Part shown: positions 1 through 8,811 of the stretch, in pieces
Layout of the letters: every line of letters begins with the position of its first letter
Numbering within the stretch: the stretch's first letter is position 1
Assembly (NCBI RefSeq): GCF_041538065.1
Contig: NZ_JBGORW010000007.1
Span: 1 to 64,000 of the forward strand
Direction of reading: 5' to 3'
DNA length: 64,000 nucleotides
Source of the DNA: Leptotrichia hongkongensis
Lineage (GTDB): Bacteria > Fusobacteriota > Fusobacteriia > Fusobacteriales > Leptotrichiaceae
Notes under the pieces: model-generated
Told to the model about the DNA's origin: nothing
Seen by the model: the letters and a program-made list of their open reading frames with translations, nothing else
Databases searched by the model: none
Program-made: the position numbers and the translations under genes

Positions 1-2
1 AT

Positions 3-64
3 GAAAGGTTTCTCCTTAATGTGGTTTGGTAGATTTACATTATATCAGAAACCTTTCTTTTTTT
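3..64 (+). terminator. Rho-independent terminator of a gene upstream of the window
   Basis: An 11-bp perfect stem (3-13 with 47-57, GAAAGGTTTCT and its complement) is followed by seven T residues (58-64). The long loop holds a second stem (TAATGT 17-22 with ACATTA 37-42). The gene it terminates lies before position 1. The ATG at position 1 opens nothing of note. Confidence 0.7.
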
Positions 65-354
65 GTATATGCTTGTCACATATGTATTATCTCACAACAT
101 TCTTTTCTTAGTTCTGTTTTTATTATACCATATTTTTTTTGAAATTTTATTATATAAAAAAATTATTTTCTGTATTGATAAATTAATATAATCTTGACTT
201 ATATTGTTTTATTTAGGGATTATATTGAATTTGAAAAATAAAAATTGTTGCAAATAAATGAAAAAAGGTATAAAATATATCCACACTTTTGTAAAATTGA
301 ATAAATTTTGAATTTAAATTGGATTTTGAAGTGGATTTTTGTGGGAAGGAAAAA
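65..354. other. AT-rich intergenic region before coaE
   Basis: No open frame with a ribosome site is seen. The region holds TTGACT at 194-199 and TATATT at 221-226, but the 21-bp spacing is too long for a confident promoter. Otherwise I see only AT-rich sequence. Confidence 0.4.
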
Positions 355-984
355 ATGAAGAAAGTAGTTATTGGGCTTACAGGTGGAATTGGAACAGGAA
401 AAAGTACAGTTAGTCAAATTTTAAAAGAAAAAAATTTTCCAGTTATTGATTTAGACGTAATTTCTCATGAAGTTATTAAATTTCCTAAGGTTGTGGAAAA
501 AATTGTAGAAAATTTTGGTAAAGAAGTCTTAGAATATAATAATACTGGAAATTGGATTATTTCACGTGAAAAATTAGGAAGAGTTATTTTTGGAAATAGA
601 GAAAAAAGAGTTATTTTAAATTCTATTATGCATCCAGAGATTTTACATATCATGCGAGAAAAAATTCTGGAATGTAAAAAAGAAAATAAAATTATTTTTG
701 TGGAAATTCAGCTTCTTTTTGAAGTTCAATGGGAAAAGGAATTTGATTACATTTTGCTAGTAAGTGCAGAAAAAGAAACGCAGATTAAACGCATTTTATC
801 TAGGGATAAGCGTAGTAAAGAAGAGGCTTTGAGTATTATAAATTCACAAATGCCTTTGGATGAAAAAAAGAAAATAAGTGACTATGTTATTGAAAATGAC
901 GGAAATATTCAAGATTTGGAAAGAAAAATTGATGGATTTTTGAAAAAAATAGAATTTGAAAATAAAATGGAAAAAATTGAATGA
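355..984 (+). CDS. coaE: Dephospho-CoA kinase
   Basis: Catalyses the last step of coenzyme A synthesis, ATP-dependent phosphorylation of the 3'-hydroxyl of dephospho-CoA, in the cytoplasm. The P-loop GLTGGIGTGKST is at residues 7-18, followed by the family DLDVISHEV segment and a late SRD segment typical of the lid region. The 209-residue length matches the usual size of about 200. The ATG at 355 is preferred over the in-frame start at 319 because GGGAAGG sits just upstream of it and homologues begin directly with the P-loop strand. Repeat copy A starts 9 bp after the stop. Confidence 0.93.
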   Translation: MKKVVIGLTGGIGTGKSTVSQILKEKNFPVIDLDVISHEVIKFPKVVEKIVENFGKEVLEYNNTGNWIISREKLGRVIFGNREKRVILNSIMHPEILHIMREKILECKKENKIIFVEIQLLFEVQWEKEFDYILLVSAEKETQIKRILSRDKRSKEEALSIINSQMPLDEKKKISDYVIENDGNIQDLERKIDGFLKKIEFENKMEKIE

Positions 985-992
985 TTATGAAT

Positions 993-1094
993 TATACTCG
1001 AACCCATTTAAAATTGAACTGATAGAAATTATATAATTTAGGATTTGAGTAAAATAGTCATAATTTTTGAGTTCTGTTTTAAACCAGTTTTACA
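993..1094 (+). repeat. 102-bp palindromic intergenic repeat, copy A
   Basis: Begins TATACTCGAACCCATTTAAA and is nearly identical to 2811-2912. Reverse-complement copies lie at 23339-23440 and 57439-57541. The first ~58 bp form an imperfect palindrome (TACTCGAACC facing GATTTGAGTA), followed by a conserved ~45-bp tail. It lies just 3' of coaE. It contains no open frame and no obvious T-tract. Confidence 0.85.
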
Positions 1095-1230
1095 ATAACT
1101 ATTGAAAAACCCTATTATAAAAATTTATTCTCATTTTTAAATGGGGTATTAGTATTAAATAAATTTATTTTAAATATATTATTCAAAATTTGTAAAAGTA
1201 TAAATAATTTAAAAATTAAGAGGTGAAAAA

Positions 1231-2028
1231 ATGAAAAAAGTATTTATAATATTGGGGATATTTTTAGTGGTGCTTATAGGTTGGCTTTCTGTACCATTTA
1301 ATATTCTTGTCATAGGAGTAGATGCGTATGCTAATCAGCCAACAGAAGGTTCTCGGAGCGATGGGCTAGTTGTTATAAGGGTTGTGCCTTATCTGGCACA
1401 GGTAAAAATGATTTCGATTCCGCGTGACACATATGCAGAGATTCCTTGTGAAAATTATAAGCAGGATAAAATCACGCATTCACATCACTTTGGCGGTGTG
1501 CAATGTACAATTGATGCTGTGGAAAACTTTCTTGATACTAAAATTAATTATCATGTAAGATTTAGATTTGAAGATGTTATGAATTTGACTAATTTGATTG
1601 ATGGAGTCGATGTTGTTTCAAATCACACTTTTGATCAAGACTATTTTGATCAGGAAGTATTTCATTTTAATCAAGGTCAAGTTTATAATTTAAGAGGGAG
1701 AATGGCACTTGCCTATACAAGACATAGAAAAAGTGATACAGCCTTTAAGCGTGATGAACGTCAAAGACAGGTTATTCAGGGAATTGTGAAAAAATTAGTC
1801 GCACCATCCGGATGGAAATATATTCCAGAAGTTTATGGATATGCAAAAGAAAAGATGGATATTGCAGTAAATCCAATTAAAGGATTATCAGTATTGCCAG
1901 CATTTTTACTAAACAAAAAAATTGAGCAGTATGAAATAACTGGGGATGGAAGAATGATTAATAGAATCTGGTACTTTATTCCTGAAGAAACTTCGTTGGA
2001 AAATGCAAAAAATGAGTTTAAAAATTAG
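1231..2028 (+). CDS. LytR-CpsA-Psr (LCP) family protein
   Basis: LCP proteins are membrane-anchored enzymes that transfer undecaprenyl-linked glycopolymers to an acceptor such as peptidoglycan. The sequence has one N-terminal membrane segment (about residues 3-22), then NILVIGVD, the RSDGLVVIRV strand and SIPRDTYAEIP, which supply the Asp and Arg residues of the pyrophosphate-binding pocket. The late LAYTRHRKSDTAFKRDERQR segment is the second arginine cluster of the family. At 265 residues it is a minimal LCP domain. GAGGTG precedes the ATG. LCP proteins are best known from Gram-positive bacteria; the acceptor in this diderm is unknown. Confidence 0.85.
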   Translation: MKKVFIILGIFLVVLIGWLSVPFNILVIGVDAYANQPTEGSRSDGLVVIRVVPYLAQVKMISIPRDTYAEIPCENYKQDKITHSHHFGGVQCTIDAVENFLDTKINYHVRFRFEDVMNLTNLIDGVDVVSNHTFDQDYFDQEVFHFNQGQVYNLRGRMALAYTRHRKSDTAFKRDERQRQVIQGIVKKLVAPSGWKYIPEVYGYAKEKMDIAVNPIKGLSVLPAFLLNKKIEQYEITGDGRMINRIWYFIPEETSLENAKNEFKN

Positions 2029-2050
2029 AAAAATAAAAAAGAGGTGAAGC

Positions 2051-2641
2051 ATGGAAATAAGCAAGTCAGAATTTGTGAAATCAGCAGTTGTGGAAAAAGA
2101 TTATCCGGAATTCAATAACACTGTGGAATTTTCTTTTATTGGAAGATCAAATGTGGGAAAATCTTCACTAATAAATTCACTTACAAAAAGAAAAAATTTG
2201 GCAAGAACGAGTAAAACGCCAGGAAGAACACAGTTAATCAATTATTTTTTGATAAATAACAAGATTCATTTTGTAGATTTGCCAGGATACGGATTTGCTA
2301 AAGTGCCTGAGGCTGTGAAAAGGAATTGGGGGAAAACAATAGAAAGCTATCTTGTTTCAAATCGTGAAAAAGTAGTTTTTTTATTGCTGGATTTGCGTAG
2401 AGTTCCATCAAATGAGGATATGGAAATGTTAAAATGGTTAGAACATTTTGAAATTGAATATTATATAATATTTACAAAAGCTGATAAATTGTCAAACAAT
2501 GAAAAATTTAAGCAGTTAAAGGAAATCAGGAAAAAACTTGTATTTAAAAATGAAGATGTATTTTTTTATTCTTCATTAAAAAATACTGGAAGAAAAGAGT
2601 TGCTTGATTTCATAGAAGAACGGATTAATGAGAAAAAATAA
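2051..2641 (+). CDS. engB: Ribosome biogenesis GTP-binding protein EngB/YsxC
   Basis: A small GTPase needed for large ribosomal subunit assembly. All G motifs can be read: GRSNVGKSS (G1), the switch I threonine in KTPGRTQLINYF (G2), DLPGYGFA (G3), TKAD (G4) and SSLKNTG (G5). The 196-residue length is normal. GAGGTG lies before the ATG, 22 bp after the LCP gene, so the two are probably co-transcribed. A strong terminator follows at 2658-2704. Confidence 0.95.
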   Translation: MEISKSEFVKSAVVEKDYPEFNNTVEFSFIGRSNVGKSSLINSLTKRKNLARTSKTPGRTQLINYFLINNKIHFVDLPGYGFAKVPEAVKRNWGKTIESYLVSNREKVVFLLLDLRRVPSNEDMEMLKWLEHFEIEYYIIFTKADKLSNNEKFKQLKEIRKKLVFKNEDVFFYSSLKNTGRKELLDFIEERINEKK

Positions 2642-2657
2642 GAAAACAAAGAGATAT

Positions 2658-2704
2658 AAAAATGTGTAATTACTCAGTTTTATTTGAATAGTTACACATT
2701 TTTT
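2658..2704 (+). terminator. Terminator after engB
   Basis: Stem AATGTGTAA (2661-2669) with TTACACATT (2692-2700), flanked by A residues before and a T-run after (2699-2704). Confidence 0.8.
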
Positions 2705-2810
2705 GTTTTGCCAAATTGTAAAAAAAATCAAATTTAATTTTTAAGTATCCATTTTAAAAACTTTTGTAATTTTACAGAAAATAAATTTAATTTCATAAAT
2801 TTTCTGATTT

Positions 2811-2912
2811 TATACTCGAACCCATTTAAAATTGAACTGCTAGAAATTATATAATTTAGGGTTTGAATAAAATAGTCATAATTTTTGAGTTTTGTTTTAA
2901 ACTAGTTTTACT
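2811..2912 (+). repeat. 102-bp palindromic intergenic repeat, copy B
   Basis: Nearly identical to copy A at 993-1094, in the same orientation, between the convergent genes engB and comM. The surrounding 2705-2978 interval is otherwise AT-rich without a gene. Confidence 0.85.
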
Positions 2913-2978
2913 ATGCTATTTTACAAGTATTAAGACTGCTTATTATTGAAAAATTCTTTTTAATAAGTTTAGTGCTAT

Positions 2979-4499
2979 TTATTTTCGGCGATAATTTAGT
3001 GCCTCCAATAAATGTTCTTTTTTTATATTTTCTTCACCATCTAAATCTGCTATTGTTCTGGATACCTTCAAGATTTTATCAAACATTCTGACTGACAATT
3101 TTAAATTATCAATGGCAGATTTCATAATTTCTTCGCTTTCTTCATCTATTTTGCAATATTTATTTAACTGTTTCTTATTCATATCTCTATTTAGAGTATT
3201 TGAATTAAAACGTTGTTTTTGTACTTCACGAGCTTTTATAACTCTTTTTTGAATTTCTTTGGATTTTTCTGATAGAGATTCATCAAAAATTTCATCTTTT
3301 TTTAACTGATGCATTTCTACGTATAAATCCATTCTGTCGAGAAGTGGACCTGAAAATTTTTTCTGATAACGTTTAATTTCTTTTAGACTGTCGTTACATA
3401 GTGGGTTATCAGGGAAATATCCGCTTGGAGTAGGATTTGAAGCAGTTATTGTAATATTTTTTACTGGATAGGTTACACTTAGGTTTGCTCTTGAAATAAC
3501 GATTTTTCCATCTTCCAAAGGCTGTCTTAACGTTTCCAATGTTTTTCCTTCAAACTCTCCAATTTCATCTAAAAATAATATCCCATTTAATGCCAGCGTA
3601 ATTTCTCCGACTCTATTTGCACCACCTACTAGAGCCACTTGTGTAGCTGAATAGTGTGGAGCTCTAAATGGACGGTTACGTATTATTGGTTCACTTTGGC
3701 TTAACATCCCTGAAATACTGTAAATTTTTGTTGTTTCGATTATTTCTTCTTCGGTCATGTCAGGTAAAATTGTGTTAAATCTTTTTGCAAGCATTGATTT
3801 ACCTGAACCAGGATCGCCTATTAGAAATACATTGTGTCCACCAGCGGCTGCAATTTCTAAAGCCCTTTTTGCAAGTAATTGCCCTTTTACATCTGAAAAA
3901 TCAATAGTCTCGTCTAAGTTTTCATCTTTTTCCAATTTTGAAGTATTCATCTCGACAGCTTTTTTACACAATGTTTCCACATCAGTTTTTCCCTCCAGAA
4001 AATCTAGCAATTCTGCTATTTCATCAACAGGGATAATTTCCACACCTGAAATTAATTTTGCTTCATTATAATTTTCCATTGGGACAACAACACCTTTAAA
4101 ATCTGTTTCTTTTGCTAAAATTGTGGCGTTTATTGCTCCATTTATTGATTTTATCTTTCCATTTAGGGAAATTTCTCCTAAAATTAGATACTTTTTTAAT
4201 ATTTCTATATTTGAAATATGCCCTGTATTAGCAAGTATTCCCAAAAATATGCTTAAGTCGAAATGACTGCCTTTTTTTCTGATATTTGCAGGTGATAAAT
4301 TCACCAGCACACGTCTGACAGGAAATTCAAACCCCACATTCTTAAAACAACTCCTAATTCGCTCCTTGCTTTCAGAAATCGCCTGATCTCCCATTCCAAC
4401 TATATTAAATACAGGCAGCCCTCTGGATAAATCAACCTCTACTTCCACAACATAAGTATCTACACCCATATAGCTGCAACTAAATAAACTTATTGCCAT
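2979..4499 (-). CDS. comM: YifB/ComM family Mg-chelatase-like AAA+ ATPase
   Basis: ComM is a hexameric helicase that promotes branch migration during integration of transformed DNA; related proteins are widespread. The N-terminal ChlI-like domain (residues 1-170) includes the NLSPANIRKKGSHFDL segment. The AAA+ core has Walker A GDPGSGKSMLAKR, the FRAPHYSATQVALVGG pore region, Walker B LFLDEIGEF and an arginine-finger region (GPLLDRMDLYVEM). A C-terminal helical domain ends with the typical LEALNYR. The 506-residue length is standard. The reverse-strand start is preceded by AAGGTGGGG. It stands alone between convergent engB and dps. Natural competence is an inference only. Confidence 0.92.
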   Translation of the reverse strand: MAISLFSCSYMGVDTYVVEVEVDLSRGLPVFNIVGMGDQAISESKERIRSCFKNVGFEFPVRRVLVNLSPANIRKKGSHFDLSIFLGILANTGHISNIEILKKYLILGEISLNGKIKSINGAINATILAKETDFKGVVVPMENYNEAKLISGVEIIPVDEIAELLDFLEGKTDVETLCKKAVEMNTSKLEKDENLDETIDFSDVKGQLLAKRALEIAAAGGHNVFLIGDPGSGKSMLAKRFNTILPDMTEEEIIETTKIYSISGMLSQSEPIIRNRPFRAPHYSATQVALVGGANRVGEITLALNGILFLDEIGEFEGKTLETLRQPLEDGKIVISRANLSVTYPVKNITITASNPTPSGYFPDNPLCNDSLKEIKRYQKKFSGPLLDRMDLYVEMHQLKKDEIFDESLSEKSKEIQKRVIKAREVQKQRFNSNTLNRDMNKKQLNKYCKIDEESEEIMKSAIDNLKLSVRMFDKILKVSRTIADLDGEENIKKEHLLEALNYRRK

Positions 4500-4562
4500 A
4501 ACCCCACCTTTTTAATTTTTTATTAATAATTAATTATAACATTTTTTATATATTTTGTAAAT

Positions 4563-4595
4563 AAAAAAGAGAAAATCTTTTTACAGATTTTCTCT
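4563..4595 (-). terminator. Terminator of dps
   Basis: Perfect 10-bp stem AGAGAAAATC (4568-4577) with GATTTTCTCT (4586-4595). Read on the minus strand it is followed by a T-run (the A-run at 4563-4568). Confidence 0.8.
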
Positions 4596-4650
4596 AAATA
4601 TATGTAATAGGTAATTTTAATGACTTTGTAAAGATTTTTAATTATAACTA

Positions 4651-5088
4651 TTATTTTAAGTATGCGTTTAACATCCATAAGTTTTTTTCGTATGTACTGA
4701 TATATTCATCAACTAATGCAGATGTTCCGTAGTCATTTTCTTCATCAGCCGCTTCTTTTACTTCTTTCACTAATTTTAACATTGCTTCAAATTCTTTTTT
4801 TACATCAGCTACTGCTTCTGGAATAGAAATTTCTCTATTTTCAGCTTCCTTAATAGTTGTAACTGCTAAATAGTCTTTTAATGTTCCTAGAGGACGACCT
4901 CCTATTGATAAAATTCTTTCTGCAACGTCATCAATTTGTTCATTTATTGCATCATAATATTCTTCCAATTTTTCATGAACAGAAAAGAATCCAGCACCAA
5001 CAATATTCCAGTGGTAATTTTGAACCTTTCTGTAAAGTACGTTCAAGTTAGCTAAGTAAAGATTTAATTTTTCAACTGTTTTTGACAT
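4651..5088 (-). CDS. dps: Dps/ferritin-like DNA-protection protein
   Basis: Dps proteins form dodecamers that oxidise and store iron with peroxide and protect DNA. The ferroxidase ligands can be read: His in NYHWNIVG, then the HEKLEEYYDAINEQIDDVAERI helix carrying the Glu and Asp ligands. GGRPLGTLKDYL is a family signature. Length is 145 residues from the ATG at 5088, chosen because AAGGAG sits 8 bp before it; an in-frame GTG nine bases upstream lies in the ribosome site itself. Transcribed alone from a consensus promoter with a PerR-like palindrome in the leader. Confidence 0.94.
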   Translation of the reverse strand: MSKTVEKLNLYLANLNVLYRKVQNYHWNIVGAGFFSVHEKLEEYYDAINEQIDDVAERILSIGGRPLGTLKDYLAVTTIKEAENREISIPEAVADVKKEFEAMLKLVKEVKEAADEENDYGTSALVDEYISTYEKNLWMLNAYLK

Positions 5089-5120
5089 TTTTATCACTCC
5101 TTAATTTATAACATTTATAT

Positions 5121-5139
5121 ATTTGTAATAATTACAAAT
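5121..5139 (-). promoter_or_regulatory. PerR/Fur-like operator in the dps leader
   Basis: ATTTGTAATAATTACAAAT is a perfect 9-1-9 inverted repeat. Its core TTGTAATAATTACAA has the 7-1-7 layout of the PerR box (TTATAATNATTATAA), differing by one symmetric position per half. It lies just downstream of the predicted start site, where bound repressor would block dps transcription. The binding protein is inferred. Confidence 0.65.
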
Positions 5140-5141
5140 TC

Positions 5142-5170
5142 ATTGTACCAAAATATAGTTAGGTTGTCAA
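5142..5170 (-). promoter_or_regulatory. Sigma-70-type promoter of dps
   Basis: On the minus strand TTGACA (5165-5170) and TACAAT (5142-5147) are separated by exactly 17 bp. The start point would fall just before the palindrome at 5121-5139. Confidence 0.8.
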
Positions 5171-5373
5171 CACATTTTTTTAAATTTTAGTATAATACTT
5201 GCAAACCTACGTTTTAATTATACCTTGACAATTAATAAAAATCAATTTTTTCTAATAATTTATTTCAAAAATTTGAATAGTAAAAATTAAATTATTAAAA
5301 AAGTAGAAAAATGTAATCAAAGGGTGTATAATAGGAGAAAACAAAAAAATTAATATTGAAAGGGATGAAATTA

Positions 5374-6225
5374 ATGAAAGAAAAAACAGGGTTAGTATTG
5401 GAAGGCGGAGGACTTCGGGGGATATTTACGGCAGGAGTGCTGGATTTCTTTTTGGAAAAAAATATTGAATTTGATAGTTGCATAGGCGTATCTGCTGGGG
5501 CTTGTCATGCCTGCAGTTATTTAGCAAAACAGTATAAAAGAGCGTTTAATGTGTCAGTAGATTATTTGGATGATAAAAGATATTGCAGTTTATACAGCTT
5601 GATTACTACTGGAGATTTGTTTGGAGTAGATTTTGTTTACGATGAGATTCCGAATAAATTGAATCCAATTGACAATGAGGCGTTTATGAAAAATAAGACA
5701 AAATTTCAGGTAGTAATTACAAATTGCGAGACTGGAGAAGCGGAATATCCGGAAGTTAAAGACTTTGACAAGGATACTGTTTATGTAAGGGCTTCAAGCT
5801 CTTTGCCGTTGCTTGCCAGAATGGTTAATATTAATGGGAATGTTTATCTGGATGGCGGAGTTTCTGATTCAATACCGATAAAAAAATCTATGGAAAATGG
5901 AAATACAAAAAATGTAGTTGTTTTGACACGTGATAAAAATTATAGAAAAAAACAAAGTGCATTGGGTAAAATTACTGGGATAAGATATAAAAAGTTTCCT
6001 AAATTTGTAGAACTTATGAATACAAGATATAGCCGGTATAATAAAGTGCTTGACTATATTGATGAGTTGGAGGCAAAAGGAGAGATTTTTGTGATTCGTC
6101 CAGAAGTGGAACTGACACTTGGGAGAATTGAGAAAAATAAGAAGAAACTTTTGGAAGTGTATAGTATCGGCTATGAAACAGCGAAAAAAAATTATGAAAA
6201 TTTGAAAAAATATCTGGAAGAGTAA
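5374..6225 (+). CDS. Patatin-like phospholipase
   Basis: A lipid acyl hydrolase with a Ser-Asp dyad. Seen are the oxyanion loop LEGGGLRG, the nucleophile elbow GVSAG and the catalytic Asp in LDGGVSD. Length is 283 residues, as in the cytoplasmic YjjU/RssA-like group. No signal peptide is seen. The ATG at 5374 is chosen because AGGG lies 9 bp upstream; the ATG at 5365 overlaps that site. Two further genes in the same direction (6354, 7866) share a GAGGATAAA-type ribosome site, and the three may form a lipid or ester metabolism operon. The substrate is unknown. Confidence 0.88.
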   Translation: MKEKTGLVLEGGGLRGIFTAGVLDFFLEKNIEFDSCIGVSAGACHACSYLAKQYKRAFNVSVDYLDDKRYCSLYSLITTGDLFGVDFVYDEIPNKLNPIDNEAFMKNKTKFQVVITNCETGEAEYPEVKDFDKDTVYVRASSSLPLLARMVNINGNVYLDGGVSDSIPIKKSMENGNTKNVVVLTRDKNYRKKQSALGKITGIRYKKFPKFVELMNTRYSRYNKVLDYIDELEAKGEIFVIRPEVELTLGRIEKNKKKLLEVYSIGYETAKKNYENLKKYLEE

Positions 6226-6353
6226 TAATTTTTTGATTACTTGGTCTTGAGCATTTATAAATAAGAATTGAATTTGTAAAAGGAAAGTTTTGAGCAAGTT
6301 TGTTTAAATAATGCTTTGGAAGTAAAAAATAAATAAAATAGAAGAGGATAAAA

Positions 6354-7763
6354 GTGAAAAATGAAAAAATATGGTATGAGCTAGATGCTTTTGCAAAAAC
6401 ATATTCTTCGATAATCAGTGAGGGAAGAACAACTTGTTTTCGAATTTCAGCATTGTTTTCTGAAAATATTGATTTGGAAATATTGGAAAAAGTTGTAATT
6501 TCGCTTGAGAAGAAATATCCATTTTATAATTCAGAACTGAAAAAGGGAATTTTTTGGAATTATTTGCAGCAGAAAAAGACTCATTTTATGATTGAAGAGG
6601 AGAAAACTTATCCTTGTACGGATATACAGAAGGATAATCCGCTTAGAATCATTTATTTTAATAATAAATTGTCGATAGAAATAGCACATTTTTTGACCGA
6701 TGGAAAAGGTGCGGCATTATTTTTTAAGGATTTGATTGAAGAATATTTGGAAAAAAAGTATTTTTTGGAAAATTTTGAAAAAGATAAAGAGAATAATTTA
6801 AATGACAAGACTGAAAAAAAGAATGAAATAGAAATTGGAAAGATAAATAAAATAATTAATTTTGGGAAAAAGATAAATAAAAATGAAAAAGATTTTGAAA
6901 ATAAAAAATCTGAAAAAAACTTTTTTGAAAAAACAAGAGAATTGCTGGGAAATGACAATGGATTGAAAAATTCTCAAAAAAACGAGTATGTCGACCTTTA
7001 TGAAAAATATATGAGAAAAGTGAGCAAGGAAACTACGATAAAGTCAGCATTTCACTTGCCAATGAAGATACTGGAAAAAGGGCAGTACCATATCACAACT
7101 GGAGAAATTGATGTGGAAAGTCTGAAGGAGGAGAGTAAAAAATACGGAACTACTATTGGAAAATATCTTCTTTCAGTATATTTCAAAATTTTGCTGGATA
7201 GATATTCACAAGCCAAAAATCCAATTGTGATTGGAGTACCGGTTGATTTACGAAAAATTTTTGAAGAAACTACATACAGAAATTTTTTTATAAACATAAC
7301 TCCTAGCGTGGATGCAAGTCTTGGTGCATATTCCCTCTCTGAAATCATAACCTATCTGGATAACTATTTTGCCTTAAAAATTACAAAAAAAGAATTTTAC
7401 AAAAGTATATACAAGGCAATGAATCCAATGCAAAATATAATAATAAAGTCTGTTCCATATTTGATAAAACGCATGTTTTTCCCATTTATATTTGATTATT
7501 ACGGAGAACGGGGCTATACAACAGGATTTTCAAATTTAGGAATTCTTAAAGTTAATAAAAAGTATGAAAAATATCTAAAGGGATTTCGATTTTTACCACC
7601 ACCAAGCAAAAGGTGCAAAATCAAGATGGGAGTTGTAAGTGATTGTAAAAAGGTTTATGTAAATTTTGGAAATTTAACTGCAAATTATAATATTGAGAGA
7701 GATTTTTTTGTTTATTTAAGAAAGAGAGGAATAAAATCCAAGATTATTACTAATTATTTTTAA
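6354..7763 (+). CDS. Acyltransferase-like protein with HxxxDG motif (condensation / alcohol acetyltransferase fold)
   Basis: The motif HFLTDGKG at about residue 112 matches the HxxxDG active site shared by chloramphenicol acetyltransferase, condensation-domain and alcohol-acetyltransferase families. A later IVIGVPVDLRK segment fits the same fold. Between about residues 140 and 215 lies a Lys/Asn/Glu-rich insertion that looks disordered. The start is GTG, six bases after GAGGA; no in-frame ATG lies near. 469 residues, no signal peptide. It lies between the patatin gene and the zinc-ribbon membrane protein gene. The acyl donor and acceptor are not known. Confidence 0.65.
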   Translation: MKNEKIWYELDAFAKTYSSIISEGRTTCFRISALFSENIDLEILEKVVISLEKKYPFYNSELKKGIFWNYLQQKKTHFMIEEEKTYPCTDIQKDNPLRIIYFNNKLSIEIAHFLTDGKGAALFFKDLIEEYLEKKYFLENFEKDKENNLNDKTEKKNEIEIGKINKIINFGKKINKNEKDFENKKSEKNFFEKTRELLGNDNGLKNSQKNEYVDLYEKYMRKVSKETTIKSAFHLPMKILEKGQYHITTGEIDVESLKEESKKYGTTIGKYLLSVYFKILLDRYSQAKNPIVIGVPVDLRKIFEETTYRNFFINITPSVDASLGAYSLSEIITYLDNYFALKITKKEFYKSIYKAMNPMQNIIIKSVPYLIKRMFFPFIFDYYGERGYTTGFSNLGILKVNKKYEKYLKGFRFLPPPSKRCKIKMGVVSDCKKVYVNFGNLTANYNIERDFFVYLRKRGIKSKIITNYF

Positions 7764-7865
7764 GTGTTTAACAAATTAATACGAATAAAAATTATGTTTT
7801 AAAATGGATAGCACAACTTTTGAGATTAGTTTTAAAGTAAAATTATTTAGAAAAAGAGGATAAAT

Positions 7866-8549
7866 ATGTATTGTATAAAATGTGGAGTAGAGCTGGAAGA
7901 CGGTGCGAAAAGATGTCCATTGTGTGAAACGCCTGTTCCTGAGATAAAGGGGCTGGAAGAAAGGGAATTTGTAAAGGAATATCCGATGATTAATATAAAT
8001 TTGTATGAAATGAAAATGAAGAAAGTTAAAAAGGCTGTTTTTTTATCATTTTTTACAATATCAATAATTTCGATTCTAGAAGTTCTTTTTCAAAATTTGA
8101 TAATGTATGGAAAATTGGAATGGGGTTATTATGCAATTCCATCTATTTTAATATTTGATTTAGGATTGTTTGTTTTTTTGGATTCATATAGAATGAGAAC
8201 AAATCTATTTTTATTGTTAAGTGGATTTACGAGTTATTTTTTATTGCTTGATTTTGGAGATAAAAAGTTGACTTGGAGTATAAAGCGTGGAATTCCTATT
8301 GTTATTGCTCTTTATCTTATTAGTCTTGTTTTTTCATATGTCTGGGATAAGCATAAGAGTGACAGATTAAAGATACTAAATTTTTTTATTTTTTTTGTTG
8401 GAATATTTCTTTTGATTTTGGAACTGATTATAAGTAAAAAGATGACTTGGAGTATATTTTCATCTATTCCGTTATTTATTTTGAGTATAATGTTAAGATA
8501 TGCGTATAAGTCTTATAAAGAAGAGTTTAAACGTAGATTACACAGGTGA
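7866..8549 (+). CDS. Zinc-ribbon membrane protein (DUF6320-like)
   Basis: The N-terminus has a CxxC-x13-CxxC zinc ribbon (CIKCG at residue 3, CPLCE about 15 residues on). Then come about six hydrophobic segments (residues 55-75, 84-103, 109-125, 138-158, 170-190, 195-210) joined by basic loops. The layout resembles the DUF6320 family, which I recall beside acyltransferase-like proteins of the kind encoded by the previous gene. AGAGGATAAAT precedes the ATG. Function unknown; it may be the membrane partner of the two enzymes upstream. Confidence 0.65.
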   Translation: MYCIKCGVELEDGAKRCPLCETPVPEIKGLEEREFVKEYPMININLYEMKMKKVKKAVFLSFFTISIISILEVLFQNLIMYGKLEWGYYAIPSILIFDLGLFVFLDSYRMRTNLFLLLSGFTSYFLLLDFGDKKLTWSIKRGIPIVIALYLISLVFSYVWDKHKSDRLKILNFFIFFVGIFLLILELIISKKMTWSIFSSIPLFILSIMLRYAYKSYKEEFKRRLHR

Positions 8550-8639
8550 TAGAGTTGTTTTTTTATAGGATTATTATATTAGAAATCTATTAAAAATATA
8601 ATCTATTAAATATTGAAATCAAAGTAAAGTAAGGTATAC

Positions 8640-8775
8640 TCATATTGAAATTTGAGAAGGGATTCAAAAATTTCAAAAAATGTAATTGTTATAGCCAGAT
8701 TACTTTAAAATGGATACAGTTTGGGCTATTCTCAAACAGAATTTATATGTTTCATTTTTAGGAGTTTGAGCATAT
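8640..8775. repeat. Possible diverged intergenic repeat
   Basis: The interval between the zinc-ribbon gene and the MliC-like gene begins TATACTCATATTG and ends GGAGTTTGAGCATATA, recalling the ends of the 102-bp repeat (TATACTCGAAC ... GTTTGAGTATA), but the interior differs. I treat it as a possible degenerate relative only. Confidence 0.3.
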
Positions 8776-8811
8776 AATAAAAAATAAATTGAAGAAAAGA
8801 GAGTGAGTGTT

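Noticed and set aside
319..354. Longer coaE start at 319
   Set aside because: No ribosome site, and the extra 12 residues do not fit the family, which begins with the P-loop strand at 355.
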